A stretch of DNA of 64,000 bases from assembly GCF_963678635.1 (NCBI RefSeq), contig NC_087066.1, positions 7,717,954-7,781,953 on the forward strand, in the 5' to 3' direction. This document shows positions 11,827-20,990 of the stretch, piece after piece. A program made the translations under genes and the position numbers. The notes below the pieces were generated by a model. The model was not told the DNA's origin. It saw only the letters and a list, made by a program, of their open reading frames with translations, and did not search any database. This stretch comes from Symsagittifera roscoffensis. Its lineage: Eukaryota; Xenacoelomorpha; Acoela; Convolutidae. Each line of letters begins with the position of its first letter. The stretch's first letter is position 1.

Positions 11827-12606
11827 TCACGGCTGGTCTAATCGAAGCCATCGCCAGCGCTGTTTTAAAACTTCAAGCTTTCGGCCAGATACCTCGTGGT
11901 GTACAGTCCTCAAGTATCCACAAAAGATCGTATTTCTTGAGTTGTTCCTCCGGTTGAAACCAATCAGTCCTTGAGATGAAAACTGAAGATGTTTTTTTTG
12001 ACCGAATCCAGTACTTCTGGATGTTTCGTGTGTAGCGGTTTCAACTAAGGCTGCTGAGGGGATGTAAACAAAACAACGACTCATCAAAAAAGATTTAAGT
12101 GTTAGAGGAACGTCTTCATGGATAACGCCGCTGACATAATTTTTTGGATGCAGGTTAAGTTCTGCCTACGTTTCTGCTGCAATATTCAGCAAAGCGTCGC
12201 TAGACAGTCTATCGGAGGTGGGGTCTTATTAACGCTCGTTTATTTTGAAAACGAGTCGTTTACACACCAACCAAATTCAGGGAGAGAAAAGAGGGTTAGA
12301 GGAGCACTAGACGTAGTGTACTTCTAGCTGTCCAGTTTGCACAATTGCTTTGAAACTGGTTTGCTCGGATTGTAAGTGCTTACGAGCGGCGATGAAACTG
12401 GTAGCATTATCCGATTGAAGCAGCTTTGATGTGCCTCTGCGATCAAATGATTGTTTAAAATCCGCCAAGCATTTGTCTGTAAAAAGGTTGTCCGTAGTTT
12501 CTAAGTGGACTGCGCGGGCAGAGAAGGTTGAATAGGCAGACGTAATTTTTTTTGGAAGAAGCCTTAGTAGCAAGGAAGAATGGCCCTAAGTATTCAATCT
12601 GAATAA
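11827..12606 (-). pseudogene. BEL/Pao integrase remnant (3' half)
   Basis: Reading leftward on the minus strand, 12606-12575 gives IEYLGPF and YVCLF; after a frameshift, 12540-12310 gives ARAVHLETTDNLFTDKCL, RRGTSKLLQSDNATSF and ARKHL. This order (first acidic position, RAVHLE, SDN.T.F) is the hallmark of BEL/Pao integrases. Further down, 12087-11827 includes LIGFNRR and a KLEVLKQRWRW stretch like the tryptophan-rich end of Pao integrases. The first catalytic Asp reads as Glu and the frame is broken, so it is dead. Its 5' part continues beyond 19857, on the far side of element B. Confidence 0.7.
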
Positions 12607-12634
12607 TTTTGTAAAAGAAGTTAATCAACTGAGA

Positions 12635-12760
12635 AATTGGTGCGCCGAGATGATAATTCAGCCGTATGAGGATTCAAACCTCAACCTTGCAGAGAAGGCA
12701 AGGATGTCGACGGCTTTGTCTAAGGAATCTTGAAACCAAAGCTGACGAAATGGAAATATT
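12635..12760 (-). mobile_element. tRNA-derived SINE head inside the BEL remnant
   Basis: On the minus strand a Pol III B box GGTTTGAATCC (12680-12670) sits in a perfect 5-bp T-arm with a 7-nt loop. Just 5' is a 5-bp stem with a 7-nt CTTCTCT loop, like an anticodon arm. A GACAAAGCCGTCGAC segment upstream resembles the 3' half of an A box. No full cloverleaf forms, so this is more likely a SINE head than a tRNA gene. No TSD was found. Confidence 0.45.
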
Positions 12761-12966
12761 CAAATGAAAATTTAACTTTTTCTCTTTAGATTAATAAGGA
12801 GCGATTTTGAGGTTATTGATGTAGCGGACCAGTAATAGTCGAATCTGGTAAAATTCTGACCGCTTAATGAGGACTTGTAGATAATTCTTGGATATCGCAA
12901 TCTGCTAACTTCCCTTATCTCTTCAAATGTTTCTACCTAAATCAAGAAAATTTGCCAGTCAAATTA

Positions 12967-12971
12967 GCTTA
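12967..12971. repeat. Target-site duplication GCTTA, left
   Basis: Identical to 19852-19856 and directly flanks the left LTR of element B. Five bases is the usual duplication size for gypsy elements. Confidence 0.85.
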
Positions 12972-13311
12972 TGTTAAAAAATTAGGATAAAACTCTTTGT
13001 TGATTAAGAGTGGATAACTTAAACTAAGACTAGATTAAGACTAAGGTTGAATAAGATTCCTACAAGTTAGTTGTAGGCTTTTATCTAAGACTAAATAAAA
13101 GACGGTGGTATCTATCTAAAGTAAAAGATGTTAAAAAGGTTGAATTAGTTTTCTGATGATTTGTTGCATATCACAAAAGATAGTGAACAAATTCCGAATC
13201 TACCAAAAGCCGTTGCGCTTTTAGCAGGTGTATTTAAATTAGTATGGTAAAGGTCATCGATCAGTATAGCTCAGAGGTTAAACGGTCAAACATTAAATAA
13301 CACATTTTACA
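12972..13311 (-). repeat. Element B 3' LTR (340 bp)
   Basis: In element orientation it starts TGTAAAATG and ends AACA, giving TG..CA ends. It is about 98% identical to the other LTR and has 3 extra bases near 13100. A short purine run, GGGGAA, on the minus strand at 13317-13312 abuts it and may be the polypurine tract. Confidence 0.93.
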
Positions 13312-13330
13312 TTCCCCGCGAAAATTTATC

Positions 13331-13615
13331 TATAACCTATTACTTTCGCCACGCAAAAGAAGTGTTTAGGCGCTGGGGTGAATGAGCCGGTAAGCTGGTC
13401 GGGCAAGACCCCACAGGTGGGCCTGATGGGCAAGAAGATTGTAATATAAAAAAGCACCGTGGACCATGATAGCATGTTTCATAATAACGAAAATTTAAAT
13501 ATAGCCCAATTACTTTCGCCACGCAAAAGAAATGTTTTGGCGCTGGGGTGGATGAGCCGGTAGGTTGGTCAGGGTAATGACCCCACAGAAGGGCCCGATT
13601 GTCAACAGGGTAGCA
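13331..13615 (-). repeat. 170-bp tandem duplication in the element B 3' non-coding region
   Basis: A GC-richer block beginning TACTTTCGCCACGCAAAAGA occurs at 13341 and again at 13511. About 100 bp of each copy align, with scattered differences. It lies between the last coding block and the 3' LTR. Confidence 0.8.
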
Positions 13616-13913
13616 CTATAATGGATAGGTCGAATATTTATCCAGTGGTGGCACCCAATGGGTGAGAGAAGAGTTTAGCAGCAGTGAAAGTGAGGTTATA
13701 AGGCTCAATTTAAAATTTTATAGTGTTACCAGAAATAACCTAATTTTAGCGTATTATGCCAGCACTAGGAGTTTATTTAGCTCTAAATGCGTTATAGTGT
13801 TACGCAGGGTTCGACAGTAAACAAAATACTAGGATACTAAAAGTTTGTTTTTAATGGAGTTTCTGAAAGTTTCTGAAAGTTTTTAATAGCAAATTGACTA
13901 ATCCTCCTTACTT

Positions 13914-14958
13914 CTAATTCGCTTCCCGATTTGCAGCTTTGTTAATTGTCCATCTCCTTAACTCATCAAGCGTCATTGGCCGTCCTAAGAGTTTTATCGC
14001 CGAAATGATAGAGGTTGCTTCTATCATTGGGTAAGCTGGGGGAGTATTTGATGAACTAAATGTTGGATCGTCCGGATTTTTGTCTGTTAAATCGACTATA
14101 CTGGTAAACACTCTCTCACCTAGCATCTTTGGAGGCTGTCTAGTTCGCATGGGTCTGGTGTTCTGTCGTGTGTAGATCTCAGGCAGTTTCTTCGAGGGCG
14201 GTGATTTCACCGGAGATGACGCTTTCCTCTTGGCTGTACCGGACAGTTTCGGTTTTTTATTGATAAAGTCAGGGTATAATTGCTGATTTTCCGCCTCCGC
14301 CATGGCGATTGGCTCGACACTCTTCTCGGTAGGTTCCCCTCCAGGATTCTCCGGAAGAAACGGCGTTTCTTGATTCACTTGTTCGGCCTGCTCATAAGTG
14401 TCCAGGAAAACCGGAAGAGTTTCTCTGGAGCTATTCATGGCCGCGTTCCGCCTCGCTATATCAAGCTCTTCAAATTTCGACTGGAGGTTCCTTTCCTTTT
14501 GCATCGCTCTTGAACTTTTAAACCCGACATTTCTCTGCGGTTTCGCAGTCTTCCTCAGTCCTTTTGTTGCGTAGAATTCAACTAATTGGTCTCGTTTTCT
14601 CGGGCTGGGTTTCTTCTGAGTGGGTTGTTTTTTGATAGCTAAATCAGATTTACGTATTACTTTACCATTTTTTAAGGTAACTGTGTGGTCTGACTCCCTT
14701 ACAATTTCATCCTTGAGCACTCTATAGAATGGTTCACTCTTCGATCTATCTTAGACTTTTCGAGAAATAGTGGTCTTACCCGGCGGGTTGTTCAATACTG
14801 AGTCCTTTATGCCCAAGGCATCTCGTTTTTCTGCCCGTAAGAGCACTTTTACTGGGGAGCCAGCGATGGTTGGGACGTATCTCACTGCATTGGAGATATC
14901 ATCAGAGGATGAGGAGTTTTCGTCTACGTCTCCGTCTTCTATATCGTCAGGGGCGTCC
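13914..14958 (-). CDS. Element B integrase C-terminal region and basic tail
   Basis: The main open block is 14720-13914 (268 aa). Residues 1-30 (VTLKNGKVIRKSDLAIK) match the GPY/F-like C-terminal module that follows gypsy integrase catalytic cores. The rest is low-complexity, rich in Pro, Ser and Lys, with a KRKASSPVKSPPSKK cluster that looks like a bipartite nuclear-localisation signal. The frame stays open further upstream to about 14958 apart from one TAA near 14753. The tail has no recognised domain. Its position and basic character match the tail of element A. Confidence 0.6.
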
Positions 14959-16060
14959 CTCCCAGTCGTGTCTTCGTTCTCGGCTCATGAGTTTTCTGCC
15001 CTTATCTATGCATAACAAAGTTTTGTTCCAATCAAGGTTATTTGAAGAGGGTGACTTGACTAGATTATGCCAGATGGTATTTGGGGATCTACCGAAGTGT
15101 GCTTCGAAGGGAGAACAGTTAAGCGACTGTTGAGTTACCGTTCTTAGGCATTTTATTATTTTCAGAAGTGCAGATTCTAGCGATGGTTTTGGGCGATGGT
15201 TTTGCCATAACCAAGAGCCTTTCCTTAATGGTTCTGATTAAGCGCTCAACTAATCCAATGGCTCTATTGTCACCCACTGGGCTAAATATCACCTTTATGT
15301 TATGTTCATGACAGAATTCTCTGACTTCCTTGGAGATAAAACCAGATACCTGATCTGTTCTAATGGTTCTAGGTATCCCGTGTAGAGCTATGTATTTACT
15401 AAGGAAGTTTATGATGGATTTTGCCGATGTGCTGGATGTTATTTGAGCCGATGGGAATTTTGAAAATCTATCCACATATACCAATATGTATTTTTTTGTT
15501 CCCCATACTAAAGGTAACGGACCGGCGAAATCTAATTCCATTTCTTGGTTTGGTTCTTCGACCGTTGGGAGTTTCCCTAGGGTATTATGGTTTGAAAGAG
15601 GTTTCAAGTTTTTACCTGCTTTAACGCACTCAAAACAGTTGTCGCCGTGGACATGGATTTCGCGATAAATTTTCGGCCACCAGATGTATTGAGTTGCCAG
15701 ACTTTTCATTGCGAACTGGCCAGGGTGAGCTTCATGTAACCGGTGGAGCATTGTTGATCTTAGGCATGCTGGGATAACTAATCGATTGACCCGATAAAGA
15801 CATCCTCCGCTGACGTGTAGGTATTTTAAGTACGATTTATAGTAATTTCCCAATTGTAAAATATCTTGTTTGCGATCTTCCTCAATTGCTTTAAATATCT
15901 TTTTCAGAACTAGATCTTGTTTTGATAATAGGGACATAAATTTTGAATCAAATATTTCTGGCCAAGAGAAAGGGAATATGTTGACTGTTTTCTTCTTAAT
16001 AGGTGATCTTTTTACGGGGTTATCCGACGGGTTACTGGTACTTGGTGTTAGAGTGTCCAT
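14959..16060 (-). CDS. Element B integrase (zinc finger and DDE core)
   Basis: Inserts the element's cDNA into host DNA. The HHCC zinc-binding region is visible (LHRLHEAH, then CFECVKAG). The catalytic triad positions fall in MELDFAGPLP, RTDQVSGF and GLVERLIRTIKERL. The open block 16060-15119 ends at a TAA; the reading resumes in another frame at once as NCSPFEAHFGRSPNT, showing a single-base frame change near 15120. A further frame change follows near 14958. It is out of frame with RNase H upstream, so the polyprotein is broken. Confidence 0.85.
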
Positions 16061-16127
16061 GTTTTCATTTGTAGTAAGTTCTTTCTATTGGTTAGGTTCT
16101 AATTGTTCGGCCATATCTTTCAGGATG

Positions 16128-16766
16128 TTAAAATTTGTAAAAAAAAAATTCGTTTATTTCGCGAGATGAATCACAATCTTCCGTACGCGAGTGAGAGTTT
16201 TGGCACACTGAAATGTTAGAATAGTTAGCTATAGCTTGGAAAGTTTCTGCGGCCTTAGCAACGCGTTTCTCACGTTCTATTTCTTGGCAGGTCATATGAT
16301 CTGTCGACTGGCCAATCGTGTTGCAGAAAGTGACGTCATGTGCTAAGAAATGTTGGGAGAATTTATTTCTTATTTGCGACCACAAATTTCTCGGCATTAG
16401 ATGATCAAAACCTAGGAGTGCACTAATCTGATTTACCGATGCGATAACAAATTTTTCATCATCCAGAGAAACTGGTACGGGTTCACCCGATGGGTGTCGG
16501 GATATATAATCAACGAATCCCATATCTTTACCGGGTAAATGTTCGACAATAAAGTCGAATGGTAGTAATTTGTCCGCCCAACGGGTGAGACGTGATTGGG
16601 CCGTTTCAGTATATTTGTCATCTTTCAGAGCTCCTATTAAGGCTTTGTGGTCTGTTAAAATTGAGAATTGTTTGCCCAATAGGTAATTTTTGAAATGGTC
16701 TAATGCACACACTAGTCCCAGCAATTCGAGTTCATTGGTGCTGTATTTTAATTCGGCTATGTTCAA
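16128..16766 (-). CDS. Element B RNase H domain
   Basis: Degrades the RNA strand of the RNA-DNA hybrid. AELKYSTNELELLGLVCAL, YLLGKQFSILTDHKALIGAL and FDFIVEHLPGKDMGFVDYIS carry the Glu and Asp positions typical of gypsy RNase H. It is in the same frame as RT; the two are separated by one in-frame TGA at about 16792-16794, where Trp is usual. The 3' end runs through a poly-A/T run at about 16140, where the frame to integrase is lost. Confidence 0.85.
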   Translation of the reverse strand: MNIAELKYSTNELELLGLVCALDHFKNYLLGKQFSILTDHKALIGALKDDKYTETAQSRLTRWADKLLPFDFIVEHLPGKDMGFVDYISRHPSGEPVPVSLDDEKFVIASVNQISALLGFDHLMPRNLWSQIRNKFSQHFLAHDVTFCNTIGQSTDHMTCQEIEREKRVAKAAETFQAIANYSNISVCQNSHSRTEDCDSSREINEFFFYKF

Positions 16767-16793
16767 AAATCTGCTTGCGAACGCTACAGTCTT

Positions 16794-17840
16794 TCAATTC
16801 CCCCGATGGTCTTGTTCGATGGACGCGCCCAATCCTAAATGTGAGGTATCGCATTTCACTCGAGTGTTCAGTTTTACATCGAAATGATGATTCGTCACCG
16901 TGTTGCAAATTTCTTTCTTAATTTTTTCAAACGCTTCAGTGTGTAATTTGGACCACTTAAATGGTTTATTTTTCTGCATAAGTTCTCTAAACGGTGTTGA
17001 TAAGGACGCTAAATTTGGTATGAACTTGTTGAATTGGTTAATCGATCCCATTAGTGATCTAATATCTTTTATGCAGTTTGGTTCTTTCAGATTTCTGATT
17101 GCGTCAGATTTGTGTATTAATGGTGTCGTCCCTTTTGCGTCGATTTTAAATCCCAACCATTCTATGTTGTGAGTTAAGAATGTGCATTTTTCCCATTTTA
17201 TGGCTAATCCCTCTTCATCAAGCGTTTTTAAAACGTTAATAACTAGCTTTTTGTGTTCATCCTCGCTACCCACGGTGGCGATTAAGATGTCGTCGAGGTA
17301 ACAATTGGTATTTTGTAGTTTTTCCGTCAAACGGTCCATTATGCGTTGAAATTCATTAGACATATCGCCTAGTCCACAAAATCCGGTTTTAAAACGGTAG
17401 GAACCCGTTACTTCACCCCCCACGATAATGAAATTACATTGATTACTTGCCTTTTTAGAAAGCGGTCTTTGACTGTAAGCGTACTTTAGATCAATCGATG
17501 AGAACCAGATGTTTCTTTCGTCGTGACCGCTAATCGTAACTGCTACGTTATCAATTAATTCGAATAGGTTCGGCATTTGATATCTATTACGAAATATCTG
17601 TTTGTTCAATAATTTCGAGTTTAATGCTAATTTAATTGATCCGTCCCTTTTAGCTGTAATTACGATAGGGGAGATGAAACAATCTTCAGAGCATCTAGAC
17701 AGTTTTTCAATGTGCTCGTCTCTTAGTAATTGGTCAATACATAATTTGACTTTAGGGAGAAGATGGATCGGAATACGTTTACCCTTCACCTGTATCGGCT
17801 TTATTGCCTGTATCACCTGTATCGAAGTTCTTTGATCTAC
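16794..17840 (-). CDS. Element B reverse transcriptase
   Basis: Copies the element RNA into DNA. RT blocks are in order: KPIQVKGKRIPIHLLPKVK, SPIVITAKRDGSIKLALN, motif A SSIDLKYAYSQ, motif B FKTGFCGLGDMSNEFQRIMD, catalytic motif C NCYLDDILIATVG, and WEKCTFLTHNIEWLGFKI. The thumb and connection continue to CDTSHLGLGASIEQDHRGN. The start is out of frame with the protease block; the change lies within a short ATACAGGTG repeat at 17795-17825. All catalytic Asp residues are present. Confidence 0.9.
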   Translation of the reverse strand, partial: VDQRTSIQVIQAIKPIQVKGKRIPIHLLPKVKLCIDQLLRDEHIEKLSRCSEDCFISPIVITAKRDGSIKLALNSKLLNKQIFRNRYQMPNLFELIDNVAVTISGHDERNIWFSSIDLKYAYSQRPLSKKASNQCNFIIVGGEVTGSYRFKTGFCGLGDMSNEFQRIMDRLTEKLQNTNCYLDDILIATVGSEDEHKKLVINVLKTLDEEGLAIKWEKCTFLTHNIEWLGFKIDAKGTTPLIHKSDAIRNLKEPNCIKDIRSLMGSINQFNKFIPNLASLSTPFRELMQKNKPFKWSKLHTEAFEKIKKEICNTVTNHHFDVKLNTRVKCDTSHLGLGASIEQDHRGN

Positions 17841-18420
17841 CGGTTCTTTTTATGAGGTCTGAAAAATGTTTTGATATGTATATTTTAAACTCACTTTGAG
17901 ATGGTGTCTCTTGGTTTTGGTCTTGTTTGCTATACGATGCAAATCTTATTTGGTTGACGTCTATCCCGATGGGTGATCCTTTCTGATTTTTCCATGACTT
18001 ATGCCCATTGGGTGGAGGTTGTTTCTGGAATACTACTATTCCCAGATTCGGTAAAATATCGTTTCCGAGTAGGTTTCTTTCAGCCCCTTCGGTGATGAAG
18101 CGTTTTTGGTCGCGAGCCTCCCAGCCCTTCGATTGGATTCTCACCCGAACTCTTCCAATAAGGTTGATTGTACTCCCGAAGCCCTGGTATGCTTTCTTTG
18201 TTATTTCATCCACCGGTTCTAGCTTTAAAAATCTATCTCGTATCTTCAGTTCATGTAGTAAGTCTTTTTCCATGAATGAAACTGGGCTTGCTGAGTCAAT
18301 TTGAATTTCAGTACAGTAAGGGTTGAAATTTCCCAGAGATACCTTTAGTGTCTTTTTTAGTTCTAGTCCTTCGTGGTTGAATACTGCTCTCACTCCACGT
18401 TCTATCTTGTCTTCTACTGC
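17779..18420 (-). CDS. Element B aspartic protease
   Basis: Would cleave the Gag-Pol polyprotein. EIQIDSASPVSFMEKDLL holds the active-site Asp, and AERNLLGNDILPNLGI is the conserved downstream block of gypsy proteases. The usual D-[ST]-G reads D-S-A here. The frame opens just after a TGA near 18437 that overlaps the end of gag in another frame, so access would need a frameshift or reflects decay. Confidence 0.8.
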   Translation of the reverse strand, partial: AVEDKIERGVRAVFNHEGLELKKTLKVSLGNFNPYCTEIQIDSASPVSFMEKDLLHELKIRDRFLKLEPVDEITKKAYQGFGSTINLIGRVRVRIQSKGWEARDQKRFITEGAERNLLGNDILPNLGIVVFQKQPPPNGHKSWKNQKGSPIGIDVNQIRFASYSKQDQNQETPSQSEFKIYISKHFSDLIKRTGRSKNFDTGDTGNKADTGEG

Positions 18421-18430
18421 ATTTATTTGG

Positions 18431-19515
18431 CTATCCGTGTCTCACCACTAGAACTAAAAAATCGTCTAAGTTGACTTCAAATTCGGGATTTTCCTGCGGG
18501 TTGGCCCGGGTATTTTCGTTTTCCTGGGGTACTTGATTCTGTTCAACGATGTTTGTTTGTGTCCTTGCTGGACTCCTGCAATGTTTAGCAAAATGACCTT
18601 TGCGTCCGCACGTATTGCAATTTCTGTCTCTGGCAGGGCATGTGGTTAAATGTCCTTTTTTGAATTGCTGACCACAGTTGCGGCATTTGTTATTTTCGAC
18701 GATGTTTAAGGTTGGTTCGTTCTTTATGTATTGTGGTCTCGGTCCCGCATTATAAGTTGGGAATTTTAGGTACTGTTGATGGATTTTAGTGCCTTTCTCG
18801 TGAACTAATACATAGGATAGTACATTTTCTGGGGTCAAGTATTCTATACATAGTTTCTTCTGAATCTCGACGTTTCTCATATTTGTGATGAAAATGTCTC
18901 TGACTAATTTTGACTCGAGTTCCCCCAGTTTACAATTTTTTGCCAGTTCAGAAAGTGTTTCGTGGAATTTTTCTAAAGACTCGTGTTATTTCTGTCTTCG
19001 GCCAAAAATTTAAATCTTTCGTATGTTAAGTTTGTAGTGATCGTACAGGTAGTCTTCAATAATTGCCAGAATTCTGCAAAACTATTATCCAGTAATCTTT
19101 TCCCAAGATTTTTATGTAAGAAGCATTTCTGTCCTTCTTTTTCGAGTGCTAGGTATAACTGTGATTTTAGTTTCTTGTCAATGTCTCCGATTTGGAGTCC
19201 TCTGAATTTTGCGTTGTCTTCTGCCCTTCTCCTTCTCAATTCTTCGTTGTGGTTTTGTACAGCTATTCGGTGGTGTTCTTCTTTTTCGGCCCGACGGGCT
19301 TGATCATCGGACGGGTCCGGTGGTTCTGCCGTAGGGTATACTAGTTCATTTCTTACCGGTGGGTTAATTACGTCTTCGATGTCTACGGAATCTTTCGCGA
19401 TAATTGTCAATTGAAACTTTTCCGACCACTTTTCCCAGTCGTGTTGATTTTCATTCGATGAGTTGTTCCAAAAAAACTCTAGTCCTCGTAGGTTCGACTC
19501 GTTTGACTGCGCCAT
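18431..19515 (-). CDS. Element B Gag (capsid and zinc knuckles), one frameshift
   Basis: Forms the virus-like particle. Block 1 (19515-18973) starts MAQSNESNL; block 2 (18880-18431) contains a CRNCG..GHLTTCPA segment and a standard CNTCGRKGHFAKHC knuckle (Cx2Cx4Hx4C). Between them the frame changes near 18990; the other frame continues as LEKFHETLSELAKNCKLGEL, matching the usual Gag region there. The Met codon is 19515-19513, so its A is the last base of the 5' LTR and TG opens the primer site. Confidence 0.85.
19505..19514 (-). other. Element B primer-binding site, tRNA-Ser-like
   Basis: TGGCGCAGTC directly follows the LTR end and is complementary to the ...GACTGCGCCA 3' end of many animal tRNA-Ser species. 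The match is 10 nt and then stops. The same bases encode Ala-Gln-Ser at the Gag N-terminus. Confidence 0.7.
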
Positions 19516-19851
19516 GTTAAAAAATTAGGATAAAACTCGTTGTTGATTAAGAGTGGATAACTTAAACTAGGACTAGATTAAGACTAAGGTTGAATAAGAT
19601 TCCTACAAGTTAGTTGTAGGCTTTTATCTAAGACTAAATAAACGGTGGTATCTATCTAAAGTAAAAGATGTTAAAAAGGTTGAATTAATTTTCTGATGAT
19701 TTGTTGCATATCACAAAAGATAGTGAACAAATTCCAAATCTACCAAAAGCCGTTGCGCTTTTGGCAGGTGTATTTAAACTAGTATGGTAAAGGTCATCGA
19801 TCAGTATAGCTCAGAGGTTAAACGGTCAAACATTAAATAACACATTTTACA
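19515..19851 (-). repeat. Element B 5' LTR (337 bp)
   Basis: TG..CA ends; differs from 12972-13311 by six substitutions and a 3-bp deletion. It should hold the element promoter. On the plus strand it also carries TAGCTCAGAGG, which resembles a Pol III A box, but no B box follows. Confidence 0.93.
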
Positions 19852-19856
19852 GCTTA
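19852..19856. repeat. Target-site duplication GCTTA, right
   Basis: Matches 12967-12971 exactly. Confidence 0.85.
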
Positions 19857-20990
19857 TATAAATGAAGCACACTCTGTTGATGTTGGATACATTGGCTGTG
19901 TCAAAACTCAACGCTTCAACTCTAAAGATTTAGTTACCGTATTGTTTCATTGTCTTGGTTACCATAGAGTCGAACTGAGTGTTTTGAAATTTTTGGTTTT
20001 GCAGTTGAAGCGGCTTTCTGTGAGTGCAGAGATTAATGATTCTTTCCTCCGCAGTTAGTGATGAAAAGTTGTTTGACCGAAGTACGTTTTTAAATTGTGT
20101 TGACTAAACCATTTAAAGCATAGTTCATGTTCTTTTACTGAACAAAAAGTGATTTTCGTCGCTGCACCCAAATTTCGCTCACAGTTTTGGCTTGGGTTCC
20201 AAACAAACTGATTAGGTATCACTTCTTTTTTTTTCAGATTGAAGTTGCTTTTTTGCTTAATAACTTTGTCCCGCTTAGTTTAAAACTGACTGTGTTAAGT
20301 CCAGGTTTTCGCTTCCTTCTGAGTAACTGTTTAGATGATGCGTGCATTGGTATGTAGGCTATTGCAGTTCCTACTGCACGCAGTATGCTCCTCATTTCAT
20401 TAGTTAGCTCACTGAGGGTTTCGATCGAGCAAGTATTATCAAGTTGTCAGAGACAAGGTCCACTGTACAGTACGATGATTTCAGAGTTGTGCACTACTTT
20501 TCGTTAAAAAGCAGCGTTTTTGATGTTCGGTTACAATTATTATGTTTAACGTTTCAACTTTCTTAATGAAAACTGATACTACGCCCTTGGGGTTACAGAG
20601 CCTACTCAATATTTCTGGGATTGTCTGTTCCTACTATTAAGAATTATTCCGTTGCTCTTCATCAAGAATTTAGTTTTCAGGTACATATGAAAGGTACGGA
20701 GGTGTTTATTCTCAACTCGCTTGCAACTGTAAGAAAACTATATAGGTATTGACGGCTGGCATCTGATATTTGTGTACGAATGGTTGTTACAAATGGTAAA
20801 AGCAAATGCTGCTTGTAGAGTGGAGCACCTGTATTGCAGAAGCCCGCAAAAATTGAATGTTTGCAGGTCTGCATTAGGCGAGAATAGTCTGAAATCAGTT
20901 GCTGAACTAATTAGAACACCAATGAGTGCCTCAGCAGATTTTAGTGGAGACAAAAGGCTGTATTGAAAAGAAGCGTCTAGTCTATGCAAT
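19857..20990 (-). pseudogene. BEL/Pao remnant (5' half: RT end to pre-integrase)
   Basis: On the minus strand, 20990-20850 gives SAEALIGVL and DFRLFSPNADLQ, like the post-YVDD region of Pao RTs. At 20615-20560, EILSRLCNPKGVVSVFIKKV resembles the conserved ILS..a.i.DPlG..sP block. At about 20050-19870, SLTAEERIINLC and FRVEALSFDTANV resemble the LT..E and RvgGRL stretches just before BEL integrases. Order and strand match the integrase remnant left of element B. Each piece is weak alone; the colinear order is the main support. Confidence 0.5.

Larger units (their letters stand above)
12972..19851 (-). mobile_element. Young Ty3/gypsy LTR retrotransposon (element B), structurally complete
   Basis: A 6880-bp element on the minus strand: LTRs of 340 and 337 bp, perfect 5-bp TSD, primer site next to the 5' LTR, and gag, protease, RT, RNase H, integrase and a basic tail in gypsy order. 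The Gag knuckle type, the GLVERLIRTIKERL segment of the integrase and a tRNA-Ser-like primer site suggest the Mag lineage (inference). The LTRs differ by 6 substitutions and one 3-bp indel, so insertion was recent. The coding region nevertheless has at least five frame changes and two in-frame stops, so it cannot make a full polyprotein as assembled. It is inserted into the BEL/Pao remnant. Confidence 0.93.

Noticed and set aside
12660-12727. Possible D-armless tRNA-Arg/Ser(UCU) gene on the minus strand
   Set aside because: The anticodon-like and T arms pair perfectly and a 6-bp acceptor stem can be drawn (AGCCGT/ACGGCT), but only 7 nt remain for the D arm and the acceptor 5' strand coincides with an A-box-like segment. 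A SINE head explains it better.
13260-13290. tRNA-like A box (TAGCTCAGAGG) in the element B LTRs
   Set aside because: No B box follows within a usable distance, and the motif is antisense to the element. Probably chance.
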